Source of the DNA: Betaproteobacteria bacterium
GTDB taxonomy: Bacteria; Pseudomonadota; Gammaproteobacteria; Burkholderiales; Rhodocyclaceae
Reading direction: 5' to 3'
NCBI GenBank assembly: GCA_009781175.1
Contig: WQYQ01000006.1
Span: forward strand, 1-64,000
Length of the DNA: 64,000 bases
Shown here: piece after piece, positions 35,499 to 45,089 of the stretch
How positions within the stretch are numbered: the first letter of the stretch is position 1
Layout of the letters: each line of letters starts with the position of its first letter
Notes under the pieces: model-generated
What the model was told of the DNA's origin: nothing
Databases searched by the model: none
Seen by the model: only the letters and a program-made list of their open reading frames with translations
Position numbers and translations under genes: made by a program

Positions 35499-37691
35499 TT
35501 AGTGGCCTGCCTGCTGCGAATCCGAAACGATCTTCGGCGTAATGAACACCAACAGCTCAGTCTTATTGTCTGAGCGGTAGTCGTCTTTAAACAGATATCC
35601 AAGCACCGGAATATCGCCGAGGAACGGAATCTTGTTCGTCGCCTTCGTGATTTCCTGCGTATAGATGCCGCCGATCACGACGGTGCCGCCATTTTCAACC
35701 AGCACTTCGGTTTGGACATGCTTCGTATCGATCGGAGGCTGTCCATTCACCGCACGGCTGAAGTCGGCCTGGTCCTTGGTGACATCGAGCACCATGAGGA
35801 CTTTGCCGTCCGGCGTAATTTGCGGCTTAACTTTCAGCGCAAGGTTGGCCTTTTTAAAAGTCACGCTCGTGGCGCCGGAACTTGTCGCTTCCTGATAGGG
35901 AATCTCCGTGCCTTGCTCGATGACGGCTTCCACTTGGTCAGCCGTCATCACGCGCGGACGCGAAATCACCTTACCGCGGCCATCCGCTTCGAGCGCTGAG
36001 ATTTCGAGCGCCAGATAGCGTGTGGCGTTGCTATTCCAGAGCACGAAAGATAATGCGCCAGCGGCCGTTCCCGTAGTCGTGGCCGGGAAGTTGACGCCCA
36101 AGAGATTGCTCAAGGTCGGCACTGTGCTCAACAGGCCCGCGTTGTAGCCTGTCGACTCCATGGCATTGCCGAATGTGTAGCGGCCGACATTATTTCCTGC
36201 GGAGCTCACGCCGACAACGCCGCCGCCGTTTCCACCAAAGCCAAGCCGCACGCCCAGGCTGCGTGAGAAGGAATCGTTGGCTTCGACGATCTGCGCTTCG
36301 ATCAGGACCTGGCGCACGGGGATGTCGATTTCACTGATGACGCGGCGCAGCGCTTCAAGACGTGAATCGATATCGGAAACGAAAAGTTTGTTCGTCCGGT
36401 CATCGACCACCACGCTGCCGCGTTTGGATAACAGTGTCTGACCGGATGACTGCGCCTGATTTGTTCCAGTGCCGCGCATGAAGGCCGCGATCGCGGTTGC
36501 TTTGTGATAATTGATCTGGAAACTTTCGGTGTGTACCGGCTCAAGATCGGAAATCTGCTGGCGCGCTTCGAACTGGAGTTTTTCGCGCGTTGCCAATTCA
36601 TCGCGCGGCGCGATCCAGATAACGTTTCCATTCTTGCGCATGTCGAGGCCCTTGGCCTGGAGAATGATGTCGAGCGCTTGATCCCACGGCACATCCTTGA
36701 GGCGCAAAGTCAGATTGCCCGACACCGAGTCGCTTGTGATGATGTTGAAGTTGGTGAAGTCGGCAATCACCTGGAGCACGGAACGCACATCAATGTTCTG
36801 GAAATTCAGCGAGAGTTTTTCGCCGCCGAATTTCTCTTTGGTGCCCTGTACAAGTTTGTTCGGATCTTCAACAACAGCTCTGATTTCGATGACAAGCTGA
36901 TTTTCAGTCTGGTATGCGTTGTGCTCCCATTGGCCGCGCGGCGTAATTGTCATCCGCACATTTTGCCCGGCGGGCGTTGTGGTGATCGAAGTGACGGGCG
37001 TCGCAAAGTCGGTCACATCGAGTCGTTTGCGCAGCGATTCGGGCAACGAGGTTTTCAGGAAGTCGACGGTGATGCCCGTTCCCTGCCGCTTGATGTCGAT
37101 GCCCGTTCCGGCATCGGAAAGGTCGACGATGATGCGCCCTTCACCATCGCGGCCGCGGCGAAAACCGATATCGCGAATCGCGTGTTCGCTCGCCGCCTGA
37201 GCCGGTTCGGCAAAGATTGGGGTTTGCGGGGTGTTGGCGCTCGCAGAGGCAATCGCGCCGGCAAGGGTAATGAAAACGTTACGATCTTCGATGCGTGTAT
37301 TGAAGGTGAGCGGACGCACCAGGTTCAAGACCAGACGAGTTCGATCCCCGGCCTGGACGATGTTGGCGCTGCGTAAATCACCTTCGTTGAATACGATGGA
37401 ATTACGCCCCAGCGAGTTATCCGTTGCAGGGAAGTCGATCGCAATACGCGCCGGGTTGGCCACACTGAAACTACCCAGGCTCCCCGACAAGGCTTTTTTC
37501 AACACCACCTTGACCAGGAGACTATCGCCTTGCCGCGCGACATCGAGCGATTCAATCGCATTCGCATTGGAGCGCTCCTGTTCTCCAGCACCGCTAACGC
37601 TTGGAGAAGCATCCTGAGCAAAACCCACTCCGCCAAACCCGATTGAACATACCGTCGCGATGGCCGCAATCAGCCGAATCGTTGTTCTCAT
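35499..37691 (-). CDS. pilQ: Type IV pilus secretin PilQ
   Basis: A 730-residue outer-membrane secretin through which the type IV pilus passes. The signal peptide ends near GVGFAQ. Two AMIN domains (about residues 45-150 and 165-270, with NPARIAIDFP) bind peptidoglycan. A secretin/TonB N-terminal domain (SLNFQNIDVRSVLQVIADF) and a NolW domain follow. The C-terminal secretin core has RVMTADQVEAVIEQGTEIPY and LALKVKPQITPDGKV. The ATG at 37691 overlaps the pilP stop. It ends the conserved pilMNOPQ series. Confidence 0.97.
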   Translation of the reverse strand: MRTTIRLIAAIATVCSIGFGGVGFAQDASPSVSGAGEQERSNANAIESLDVARQGDSLLVKVVLKKALSGSLGSFSVANPARIAIDFPATDNSLGRNSIVFNEGDLRSANIVQAGDRTRLVLNLVRPLTFNTRIEDRNVFITLAGAIASASANTPQTPIFAEPAQAASEHAIRDIGFRRGRDGEGRIIVDLSDAGTGIDIKRQGTGITVDFLKTSLPESLRKRLDVTDFATPVTSITTTPAGQNVRMTITPRGQWEHNAYQTENQLVIEIRAVVEDPNKLVQGTKEKFGGEKLSLNFQNIDVRSVLQVIADFTNFNIITSDSVSGNLTLRLKDVPWDQALDIILQAKGLDMRKNGNVIWIAPRDELATREKLQFEARQQISDLEPVHTESFQINYHKATAIAAFMRGTGTNQAQSSGQTLLSKRGSVVVDDRTNKLFVSDIDSRLEALRRVISEIDIPVRQVLIEAQIVEANDSFSRSLGVRLGFGGNGGGVVGVSSAGNNVGRYTFGNAMESTGYNAGLLSTVPTLSNLLGVNFPATTTGTAAGALSFVLWNSNATRYLALEISALEADGRGKVISRPRVMTADQVEAVIEQGTEIPYQEATSSGATSVTFKKANLALKVKPQITPDGKVLMVLDVTKDQADFSRAVNGQPPIDTKHVQTEVLVENGGTVVIGGIYTQEITKATNKIPFLGDIPVLGYLFKDDYRSDNKTELLVFITPKIVSDSQQAGH

Positions 37692-38221
37692 TTCTTGGCC
37701 TCCTGCTCTTGCAGTTGCAGCGTGCTCATGCGTTCCACCCAATCACCATTGGTGTCTTCGATCAATTCTTTCAACGTAATGTCGTTTTCGGTCACTTTGG
37801 TCACCACGCCGAAGTTTTGCCCCATGTAGTTGCCCACCATCACTTGGTAGAGCGTTTTATCCGCCGCAACGATCGCGACGGGCTTGCCTTTCATCTGCAA
37901 GGCTCCAACCATGCGGAGACTCTCGAGCGGATAAGCTTCGAGCGGCTCGCGGCGGCGGTTCATGTCCGGCCTGAGCCCGCCACCGCCGGCTTTTGCAGTC
38001 GTGATCTTGTCAGGGCTGAACGGATCGATCAGCGAGCCCGCATCGTAGGCCACGACAGGGAAGGTTTTTATTTGCGGCAAGGGTGCAACCCGCCCCTTTA
38101 AACCTTGCGAGGTTTCAGCCATCCACTGTTTGAGGTCGTTATGCTCATCCCCGCCGCAGCCGGCAAGCAAACCCGCGACAACAAACAGTGACAACAGGTT
38201 TCGTTTCACGTCAGGGCTCAC
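37688..38221 (-). CDS. pilP: Type IV pilus lipoprotein PilP
   Basis: A 177-residue inner-membrane lipoprotein (lipobox LLAGC) linking PilNO to PilQ. It has the conserved PLEAYPLESLRMVGAL motif and a short C-terminal beta domain (GVVTKVTENDITLKELIED). It starts with GTG and overlaps pilO by four bases. Confidence 0.95.
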   Translation of the reverse strand: MSPDVKRNLLSLFVVAGLLAGCGGDEHNDLKQWMAETSQGLKGRVAPLPQIKTFPVVAYDAGSLIDPFSPDKITTAKAGGGGLRPDMNRRREPLEAYPLESLRMVGALQMKGKPVAIVAADKTLYQVMVGNYMGQNFGVVTKVTENDITLKELIEDTNGDWVERMSTLQLQEQEAKK

Positions 38222-38883
38222 TTTCCGCCTTTGGCTTGAGTGCGCTGTTTGGCCAGCTCTTCGTCATCCAGATAACGATAGGTCACTGCCGTTGCATCGA
38301 GCAGGAGGACTCCACCGCCTTTGTCTTCGAGCTTGATATCGTTGAGGGTCACGATACGCGGCAGCTTGGCGATGTCGCCGACGAAGCTGCCAAGGTCATG
38401 AAATCGCCCGACGATATTTACCCGGACCGGGACTTCGGCATAAAAATCTTTGATCTGCTCCGCCCCGGGCGCCCATAGGTTGAATTGCAGCCCTCGCCCC
38501 AAGCCCGCCTGGTTGACATCGACGAGCAGATTTTCCATCTCTGTTCTGTTTGGCAGCTGCTTGAGCAAAGCGCCAAATTGATGGTCGATCTCGGTGAGTT
38601 GCTTACGGTACTCATCCAGATTGACGGCTTGACTTTTTTTACTGCGCCATTCCTCTTTCAGCTGCGCCTCTTCGGATTGCTTTTGCTCAAGCGCCTCGGC
38701 CTGATCACGCCAGTCGAACCACCACGCCGCGATTAATACCACCAATAAAACAGCGAGGAGCACGACAATTCTCGGGGCAAGCGGCCACATCCCCGGGTCA
38801 TTGGGATCGAGTTGGCGGAAATCCTGCGCCAACCTGTCAAAGCGAATTCCGCGCAATTTTTGAAGCTTGGATGCGGCGCTCAC
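38218..38883 (-). CDS. pilO: Type IV pilus alignment protein PilO
   Basis: A 221-residue bitopic membrane protein. One helix lies near residues 34-51 (VLLAVLLVVLIAAWWF), followed by a coiled coil and a ferredoxin-like periplasmic domain. It forms the alignment subcomplex with PilN and PilP. The GTG start overlaps the pilN stop. Confidence 0.95.
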   Translation of the reverse strand: MSAASKLQKLRGIRFDRLAQDFRQLDPNDPGMWPLAPRIVVLLAVLLVVLIAAWWFDWRDQAEALEQKQSEEAQLKEEWRSKKSQAVNLDEYRKQLTEIDHQFGALLKQLPNRTEMENLLVDVNQAGLGRGLQFNLWAPGAEQIKDFYAEVPVRVNIVGRFHDLGSFVGDIAKLPRIVTLNDIKLEDKGGGVLLLDATAVTYRYLDDEELAKQRTQAKGGK

Positions 38884-39494
38884 GATTTTTTCCCCTTGGC
38901 GCCAGCGGCGGGCGCTGACTGCCCCGCGGCCGGCGTGTCAGCATTCTCGGAGGTTGCCCGGTTGATTGAAACATTCAGCTCGAAATCCGAGAGCCTGCGT
39001 TTATTCACATCCTTCGCCTCGATCTTGACCAATTGCGGATTGGTAAACACGAACGAGCTATCGAGGTTGCGCATCAAGGTCGAGACGCGCGCATTCGATT
39101 GCGCGTACCCGGTCAAATGAATCTGCAATCCCGTTTGTTTCAACTGTCTTAAATACACACCTTCGGGAACTTGACGCGCAAGCTCATTGAAAACATGCAC
39201 GGTCTCGGCGCGATGGCTTTGGAGTAGTTCAATGACTTGTTTGCGGGATAGGAGCGCTTGCGTTTGTTCTCGCAAGCGTTTGATCTCGGCAATATCCTTG
39301 TCGAGTTTCGCAATCTCACCCTTCAAAAACTCATTACTGGAGTTCTGGCTGTCGATGCGCGTCGCATTGACCGTATGCACGCCCAATGCAATGACACCGC
39401 CCAGCACCAACATCAAGCCGCCTAGAACATAAAACTGTTGGCGCCTTGTGCGACGCGCTTCCTCGCGATGGGGAAGCAGATTGATTCGGATCAT
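38880..39494 (-). CDS. pilN: Type IV pilus alignment protein PilN
   Basis: A 204-residue bitopic protein starting MIRINLLPHREEAR, the segment that binds PilM. One helix lies near residues 23-43, followed by a coiled coil and a periplasmic domain (GVYLRQLKQTGLQIHLTGYA). The tail is Ala/Lys-rich. It overlaps pilM by four bases. Confidence 0.96.
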   Translation of the reverse strand: MIRINLLPHREEARRTRRQQFYVLGGLMLVLGGVIALGVHTVNATRIDSQNSSNEFLKGEIAKLDKDIAEIKRLREQTQALLSRKQVIELLQSHRAETVHVFNELARQVPEGVYLRQLKQTGLQIHLTGYAQSNARVSTLMRNLDSSFVFTNPQLVKIEAKDVNKRRLSDFELNVSINRATSENADTPAAGQSAPAAGAKGKKS

Positions 39495-40570
39495 TCGTCG
39501 AATCTCCGCAAAGCCAAGCCTGTAGCGACCATCAAGGCTGGCGCATCGGCTGACAGATTTTTCGGTCTAATCCGTTGCGACAAGGTCATGCTTGAGAATG
39601 GATTTGCCGTTAGCGCCGCCACCTGAGTCCGCGCCGCGACAACCTGATCCATTCCGGGAATGACCGCACAACCGCCCGCCAAAATGACATGGTCCACCTG
39701 GTTGTACGTCGTTGAGGTAAAGAAGAACTGCAAAGAGCGCGAAACTTCGAGCGCCAAACTATCCATAAAAGGCCGCAGCAATTCGGTTTCGTAGTTTTCC
39801 GGCAGACTTGCCGTGCGCTTGGCGGCTTCGGCTTCATCGGTATTCATGCCGTAGTGCCTTGCGATATCTTGAGTCAGCTGATTACCGCCGAAGGGTTGCT
39901 CGCGCGAATAGAGTTGTTGCTCGTTACGGAAAATCGTTGTTTTGAGCAAATTGGCGCCCGCATCGACCAAGGCAACGATGCGATTGCGCCCGCCTTCCGG
40001 CAATTGCGCGCGCACTAGATCAAGCGCCGCCTGGGCCGCCAGGGATTCGACATCCATCACGGTGGGCTTGAGCCCCGCCGCTTCGGCCACCGCAACACGA
40101 TCTTCGACCTTTTCCTTACGCGAGGCGGCGATCAGGACTTCAACCTCTTCGTCGCCTCCGGGCGCCGGGCCGATCACCTGGAAATCCAGATTAACTTCAT
40201 CGATCGCAAAAGGAATGTATTGATTCGCTTCCGACTCGACCTGGGCTTCCATTTCCATTTCACGCAGCCCGGCAGGCAAGATGATTTTTTTGGTAATCAC
40301 CGCACCCGCTGGCAAAGCCAAGGCCGCCTGGCGGGTTGTCGTTTGCATGCGCTTCCAGGCCCGGCGAACGGCGTCCGCCACAACTTCGAGCTGTGCGATG
40401 TTGCCGTCGCTGACAGCGTCACGTGGCAAAGGCTCGATCGCATAACGCTCCAAGCACCTCTGCCGACCATTAACGTCGGACAATTCGACCAGTTTGACGG
40501 CTGACGACGAGATGTCCAGCCCAATCAATGGCCGTGTCTTGCCGGCGAACAGCGAAGAGAGATCGACCAC
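39491..40570 (-). CDS. pilM: Type IV pilus actin-like protein PilM
   Basis: A 359-residue cytoplasmic FtsA/actin-like ATPase that binds the PilN N-terminus. It has LIGLDISSSAVKLVELSD at the start, ALVDAGANLLKTTIF in the middle and VILAGGCAVIPGMDQVV near the end. It starts with GTG, preceded by AAGGGGA. It heads pilMNOPQ and is divergent from the PBP1A gene, the classical arrangement. Confidence 0.96.
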   Translation of the reverse strand: MVDLSSLFAGKTRPLIGLDISSSAVKLVELSDVNGRQRCLERYAIEPLPRDAVSDGNIAQLEVVADAVRRAWKRMQTTTRQAALALPAGAVITKKIILPAGLREMEMEAQVESEANQYIPFAIDEVNLDFQVIGPAPGGDEEVEVLIAASRKEKVEDRVAVAEAAGLKPTVMDVESLAAQAALDLVRAQLPEGGRNRIVALVDAGANLLKTTIFRNEQQLYSREQPFGGNQLTQDIARHYGMNTDEAEAAKRTASLPENYETELLRPFMDSLALEVSRSLQFFFTSTTYNQVDHVILAGGCAVIPGMDQVVAARTQVAALTANPFSSMTLSQRIRPKNLSADAPALMVATGLALRRFDE

Positions 40571-40709
40571 AGGACCATCCCCTTAAAAATCAACAAAATA
40601 GGCACAACTGCCATAAACTACATTAAATCCTATCAGCATCTTCGAATTGGAGTAAACAAAAAAGCGGCGTAGTGCAAGATCAAAATCAAGTTAATTGGTA
40701 TGACTGGCC

Positions 40710-40715
40710 TATAAT
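40710..40715 (+). promoter_or_regulatory. Probable -10 box for the PBP1A gene
   Basis: TATAAT lies 28 bases before the ATG at 40743 in an AT-rich divergent region. No clear -35 box is seen at the usual distance. Confidence 0.4.
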
Positions 40716-40742
40716 CGTCGATCCGCTTTTCTACCCGCCCTC

Positions 40743-43091
40743 ATGCGTGTATTTGTTTACTGCCTTGCAACCATCATTGGCCTCGCCCTTTTGATTGCAG
40801 CCTCCCTCGGACTTGCCATCGCCTTTGCCTGGCCTAAGTTGCCCTCTCTCGATACGCTGACAGACTATCGTCCCCGAATTCCGTTGCGCGTGTTTACAGC
40901 TGACGGTCAACTTATTGGCGAATATGGAGAAGAGCGTCGCACTTTTACCAAAATCCAGGAAGTATCCGAGACGGTGAAACATGCCATCCTGGCCGCCGAG
41001 GACGATCGCTTCTATGAACACGGAGGTGTCGATATCGGCGGTTTCATCCGCGCCGCGGCCGCCAACCTTGTGAGCGGCGGGAAACGGCAAGGCGCAAGTA
41101 CGATCACGATGCAAGTCGCGCGTAATTTCTTCCTGAGTCGGGAGAAAACTTTCAGCCGTAAACTCTATGAGGTCCTTCTGGCACTCAAAATCGAAAAAAA
41201 TCTTTCGAAGGATCAAATCCTAGAAATCTACTTCAACCAAATTTATCTAGGCCAACGCGCCTACGGCTTCGCAGCTGCCTCCCAGACCTATTACGGCAAG
41301 CCGTTAAAAGAATTGAGCGTTGCCGAGGCGGCAATGCTTGCGGGCCTGCCAAAAGCCCCTTCCGCCTACAACCCTATCAGCAACCCGGAACGTGCAAACC
41401 TGCGCCAGCATTATGTTTTGCGTCGAATGCGTGAGCTGCGCATGATTACAGACGCAGAATATTCCGCCGCGCTCGAAGAAAAGCTTCCGCTCGTCAGAGG
41501 TGGCGCGGAAAATTATCGAATCCATGCCGAATATGTTGCGGAAATGGCACGCCAAATGGCGCTGGAAGAGTTTAAAGACGCCGCTTACACAATTGGTATC
41601 CGCGTCATCACCACGATCCATTCCACCGATCAGGAAGTCGCATACCAGGCTTTGCGACGCGGACTGCTCGATTACGAGCGGCGCCACGCCTTCCGCGGCG
41701 CGGAATCTTATTTGGATCTGAGCGGAATCAAATCCGATACGGACGAAGCGCTCGACGTTTTACTTGAAGACATCCCCGACAATGGCGACATGCTGCCTGC
41801 GATCGTACTTGAAGCTTCACCGAAACAGATGAAGCTCTACAAACGCGGTGGAGAAGTCATTAATTTCAGCAAGGAACAACTCCGTTTCGTGCTGCCGATG
41901 CTGACCGCCAATGCGCCGCCTAGTAAACAACTGCGGCGCGGCGCGGTCGTGCGGATCGCCAAAGGCAGCAAAGGTTGGGATATCGTCCAGGTTCCGGAAG
42001 TCGAAGGCGCGTTCGTCTCGCTCGACCCCCAGACCGGCGCGATTCGTGCGCTGGTCGGCGGCTTTGATTTCAACCGCAACAAATACAACCACGTCACACA
42101 AGCATGGCGCCAGCCGGGCTCCAGCTTCAAACCCTTCATCTATTCAGCCGCGCTCGAAAAAGGCTATACGCCAAGCAGTATCGTTGATGACTCACCGATC
42201 TCGTTTTCATCCGGCCAAACCGGCAGCCAACCCTGGACGCCGAAAAACTACGATGGGAAATACGACGGACCGATGTCGCTGCGTACCGCATTGGCGAGAT
42301 CCAAAAATATGGTGTCGATCAGGCTGCTCAACTCGATTGGCGCTCAGTACGCGCAGGACTATATCGGACGTTTCGGTTTCGACCCAGAACGCCACCCCGC
42401 TTATTTGACAATGGCGCTGGGCGCGGGCTCGGTGACCCCCTGGCAAATGGCCCAGGCCTATTCCGTCTTCGCCAACGGCGGTTTCCGCATCCAGCCCTAT
42501 GTGGTGCAGGAAATGCAGGACGAGAACGGCAACATCCTTGCGCGCACCCCAAACCAGACCGCCGGCGGGGAAGCGCCGCGCGTGCTCGACCCGCGCAATG
42601 CCTACTTGATGGACAGCATGCTCAAGGACGTTGTGCGGCGCGGCACGGGCGCCAAGGCGATGGCATTAAAGCGCAACGACCTTGCAGGCAAGACCGGCAC
42701 GACCAACGAATATGTCGACGCCTGGTTCTGCGGTTATCAAGCGAGCCTTGTCGGGATTGTCTGGGTTGGCTACGACCAGCCGCGCAAACTCGGTTCGGGC
42801 GAAACGGGCGGTGCGGCGGCGCTGCCGATCTGGATTTCCTATATGGACAAGGCGCTGCGCGGAGTGCCGGAACAGCTCATGGAGCCACCGCCCGGACTGG
42901 CCCGAATCACGACCAGCGATGGTCGCAACGATTACATCTATGAAGAAAAACTCGGCACGCCACCACCGCTGAGCCAACAGCCGAGCGACGCGAAGGTGGA
43001 CGAAAACACAGCTCCTGCGCCCACCGCGACTCCTACGCCAGAACATGCAACAGGCGCGAACGAGGACTCCCGTGTCGACTACAAAAACTGA
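40743..43091 (+). CDS. mrcA: Penicillin-binding protein 1A
   Basis: A 782-residue bifunctional peptidoglycan synthase. It has an N-terminal membrane anchor. The GT51 glycosyltransferase has AAEDDRFYEHGGVDIGG and KRQGASTITMQVARNFFLS. An OB-like insert precedes the transpeptidase with SxxK in QPGSSFKPFIY, SxN in SKNMVS and KTG in AGKTGTTNEYVDAWFCGY. The C-terminus is Pro/Thr-rich. It is divergent from pilM. Confidence 0.97.
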   Translation: MRVFVYCLATIIGLALLIAASLGLAIAFAWPKLPSLDTLTDYRPRIPLRVFTADGQLIGEYGEERRTFTKIQEVSETVKHAILAAEDDRFYEHGGVDIGGFIRAAAANLVSGGKRQGASTITMQVARNFFLSREKTFSRKLYEVLLALKIEKNLSKDQILEIYFNQIYLGQRAYGFAAASQTYYGKPLKELSVAEAAMLAGLPKAPSAYNPISNPERANLRQHYVLRRMRELRMITDAEYSAALEEKLPLVRGGAENYRIHAEYVAEMARQMALEEFKDAAYTIGIRVITTIHSTDQEVAYQALRRGLLDYERRHAFRGAESYLDLSGIKSDTDEALDVLLEDIPDNGDMLPAIVLEASPKQMKLYKRGGEVINFSKEQLRFVLPMLTANAPPSKQLRRGAVVRIAKGSKGWDIVQVPEVEGAFVSLDPQTGAIRALVGGFDFNRNKYNHVTQAWRQPGSSFKPFIYSAALEKGYTPSSIVDDSPISFSSGQTGSQPWTPKNYDGKYDGPMSLRTALARSKNMVSIRLLNSIGAQYAQDYIGRFGFDPERHPAYLTMALGAGSVTPWQMAQAYSVFANGGFRIQPYVVQEMQDENGNILARTPNQTAGGEAPRVLDPRNAYLMDSMLKDVVRRGTGAKAMALKRNDLAGKTGTTNEYVDAWFCGYQASLVGIVWVGYDQPRKLGSGETGGAAALPIWISYMDKALRGVPEQLMEPPPGLARITTSDGRNDYIYEEKLGTPPPLSQQPSDAKVDENTAPAPTATPTPEHATGANEDSRVDYKN

Positions 43092-43121
43092 AATAACTGC
43101 ATAAACGGCGGGGCCTCCGCA

Positions 43122-43439
43122 TTAATCCCGCCGCAAATCCAGCTCACGGCCTGCCTGGGCACTCGCAAGGCGAGCCAATGCGGACCACAACTCCTCACCG
43201 TCTCGCGTGCCCACCCAGCGCCCAGCGACAGGACGATAGTGGAATCCGCCCGATTTGGACGCCACCCAAATTTCCCTCGCCGCGGCGTGCCGATTGATGA
43301 CCATCTGGCTGCCGTCGTTGAATTCGATCTGCAAAACACCGCCCGGCTGCACCTCGACATCGAGCCCGGCGGCCTCCAAAGCCTGCTCAATTCGCTCAAG
43401 CTCCGTTTCTGCCAAAGCATTGAAGCTGGCCTCGTCCAT
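43122..43439 (-). CDS. cyaY: Iron-sulfur cluster assembly protein CyaY (frataxin)
   Basis: A 105-residue bacterial frataxin. It has an acidic N-terminal helix (MDEASFNALAETELERIEQAL) and the conserved sheet with VLQIEFNDGSQMVINRHAAAREIWVA and GGFHYRP. It regulates iron delivery to IscS/IscU. It is convergent with the PBP1A gene and divergent from lptM, as in many proteobacteria. Confidence 0.96.
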   Translation of the reverse strand: MDEASFNALAETELERIEQALEAAGLDVEVQPGGVLQIEFNDGSQMVINRHAAAREIWVASKSGGFHYRPVAGRWVGTRDGEELWSALARLASAQAGRELDLRRD

Positions 43440-43497
43440 TATTCAATCCTTTTGTTCTGTTAACATCCAAGCGCCAACCCAACCCAACGAATTTTCT

Positions 43498-43695
43498 ATG
43501 CGCGCTTCGTTTTTACTCCGCTTGACCTGCCTGCTCGCTTGTCTCATGCAATTGACTGCCTGCGGCCTCAAAGGCCCGCTCTATCTGCCCAAACCTGTTT
43601 CCGCCCCGAGCAGTCCTCCTTCAGCACAATCGGCGCCCTCTTCCGATCTTAGCAAACCATTCCCAAACAACTCACCTAAACAGTCCGAACCCTAA
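43498..43695 (+). CDS. lptM: Small lipoprotein LptM (YifL-like)
   Basis: A 65-residue lipoprotein. The signal peptide has the lipobox LTAC, followed by the signature CGLKGPLYLP, then a Pro/Ser-rich tail. LptM assists LptD maturation in Escherichia coli. It is normally followed by lysA, but here a nitronate monooxygenase gene follows. The ATG at 43498 gives the family N-terminus. Confidence 0.9.
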   Translation: MRASFLLRLTCLLACLMQLTACGLKGPLYLPKPVSAPSSPPSAQSAPSSDLSKPFPNNSPKQSEP

Positions 43696-43785
43696 TTTAT
43701 TGGCGTTTTACCGCGACATGCCTCTCAATAAACGCAAAAACCGGCGCCTTTGCAGGCAAAGGTCAATATACGTCGAAAAATTGAT

Positions 43786-43799
43786 TTGATCTAAGTCAA
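43786..43799 (+). promoter_or_regulatory. FNR/Anr-like box upstream of the nitronate monooxygenase gene
   Basis: TTGAT-CTAA-GTCAA matches the FNR/CRP-type anaerobox TTGAT-N4-ATCAA at nine of ten defined bases. It lies about 120 bases before the ATG at 43920. An AT-rich stretch follows (TATTTATATT near 43803-43812) that could hold the -10 box. Confidence 0.6.
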
Positions 43800-43919
43800 A
43801 ATACTATTTATATTTGAGCGCGATACTGAATAGTTACCCAGAAAATGTGGCCAAAGGCGTTCCTCCAAGCCCATTCCAACGGCGTATCAGCCAACTCCCC
43901 CCGAGAGAGCAAGGACATC

Positions 43920-45089
43920 ATGATCGAACACCCCTTTGCAGCGCTGCGTTTGTGCGGCAAGAATCTTTTGCCGATCGTTCAAGGCGGCATGGGAGTTGGC
44001 GTATCCGCGCACCGCTTGGCGGGCGCGGTCGCGGCGCTCGGCGGGGTTGGCACGATTGCCAGCGTCGATTTGCGGCGTCTTCATCCAGATCTGGAAGAAT
44101 CCACGGCCAAAACTCGCGATCGTGATGCCATCGAGCGCGCCAACTTGATTGCGCTCGACCGCGAGGTCACCGCGGCACGCGAACTTGCCAAAGGTCTCGG
44201 TGTTATTGCGGTCAATGTGATGCGTGCCGTCACACAGTACGCCGACTATGTAAGGCAAGCATGTAGAAGCGGCGCGGAAGCGATCGTGATGGGCGCGGGC
44301 CTGCCGCTCGATTTGCCTGATTTGACCTCCGAGCATCCGAACGTCGCCCTGATCCCGATCCTTTCCGATGCGCGCGGCGTAACGGTTGTCCTTAAGCGCT
44401 GGATGAAAAAACAGCGCTTACCCGACGCGATCGTACTTGAACACCCGGGCTGGGCGGGCGGCCATCTCGGCGCCGCCAACGTGGAGGAAACAGCGAGTCA
44501 TCGCTTCGATTTCCGCAAAGTCATTCCCGAATGCTTGGAAGTATTCAAAAAACTCGGCATCGAGCGCGAAAAAATCCCGCTGATCCCGGCGGGTGGAATC
44601 AACAGCCATGCCCAAGTACGTGAAGTCATGGAACTGGGCGGCTCCGCGGTACAGGTCGGAACAGCCTTTGCCGTCACCCGCGAGGGCGATGCCTCGCCTG
44701 AATTCAAACGTGTGCTGATGGAAGCCGGCGAAGCCGATGTCGCGGAATTCACCAGCGTGGCAGGCTTGCCCGCCCGTGCCGTGCGCACGCCCTGGCTGGT
44801 GAACTACCTCAAGCGGGAAGATAAGCTCCAGGCTGCGGCCGAGCGCGAAGGCGGCTGTCGACGTTGCACGCTCGCCTGGGATTGTCTGATTCAGTGCGGC
44901 CTGCGTGACAAGATTTCCAAATTCGGCCAATTCTGTATCGACAACCAACTCGCCTATGCACTCAAAGGCGACGTTTCGAAGGGGCTGTTCTTCCGCGGCA
45001 AAGCCCGTCTGCCCTTTGGCACGCAACAACTTTCGGTGCGTGAACTGATCGAATACCTTCTCGCGGATCGCGCGCCTTCATCCGCTTAA
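43920..45089 (+). CDS. Nitronate monooxygenase-family flavoprotein
   Basis: A 389-residue FMN-dependent TIM-barrel of the NMO/2-nitropropane dioxygenase family. It starts MIEHPFAALRLCGKNLLPIVQGGMGVGVS. The catalytic His region is LEHPGWAGGHLGAAN, and the phosphate-binding loop IPAGGINSHAQV and AVQVGTAF follow. The frame extends 25 codons upstream, but the conserved start is the ATG at 43920. A C-terminal Cys cluster (CRRCTLAWDCLIQC, plus FGQFC) is unusual for simple NMOs and may bind a metal. The true substrate may not be nitronate. Confidence 0.85.
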   Translation: MIEHPFAALRLCGKNLLPIVQGGMGVGVSAHRLAGAVAALGGVGTIASVDLRRLHPDLEESTAKTRDRDAIERANLIALDREVTAARELAKGLGVIAVNVMRAVTQYADYVRQACRSGAEAIVMGAGLPLDLPDLTSEHPNVALIPILSDARGVTVVLKRWMKKQRLPDAIVLEHPGWAGGHLGAANVEETASHRFDFRKVIPECLEVFKKLGIEREKIPLIPAGGINSHAQVREVMELGGSAVQVGTAFAVTREGDASPEFKRVLMEAGEADVAEFTSVAGLPARAVRTPWLVNYLKREDKLQAAAEREGGCRRCTLAWDCLIQCGLRDKISKFGQFCIDNQLAYALKGDVSKGLFFRGKARLPFGTQQLSVRELIEYLLADRAPSSA

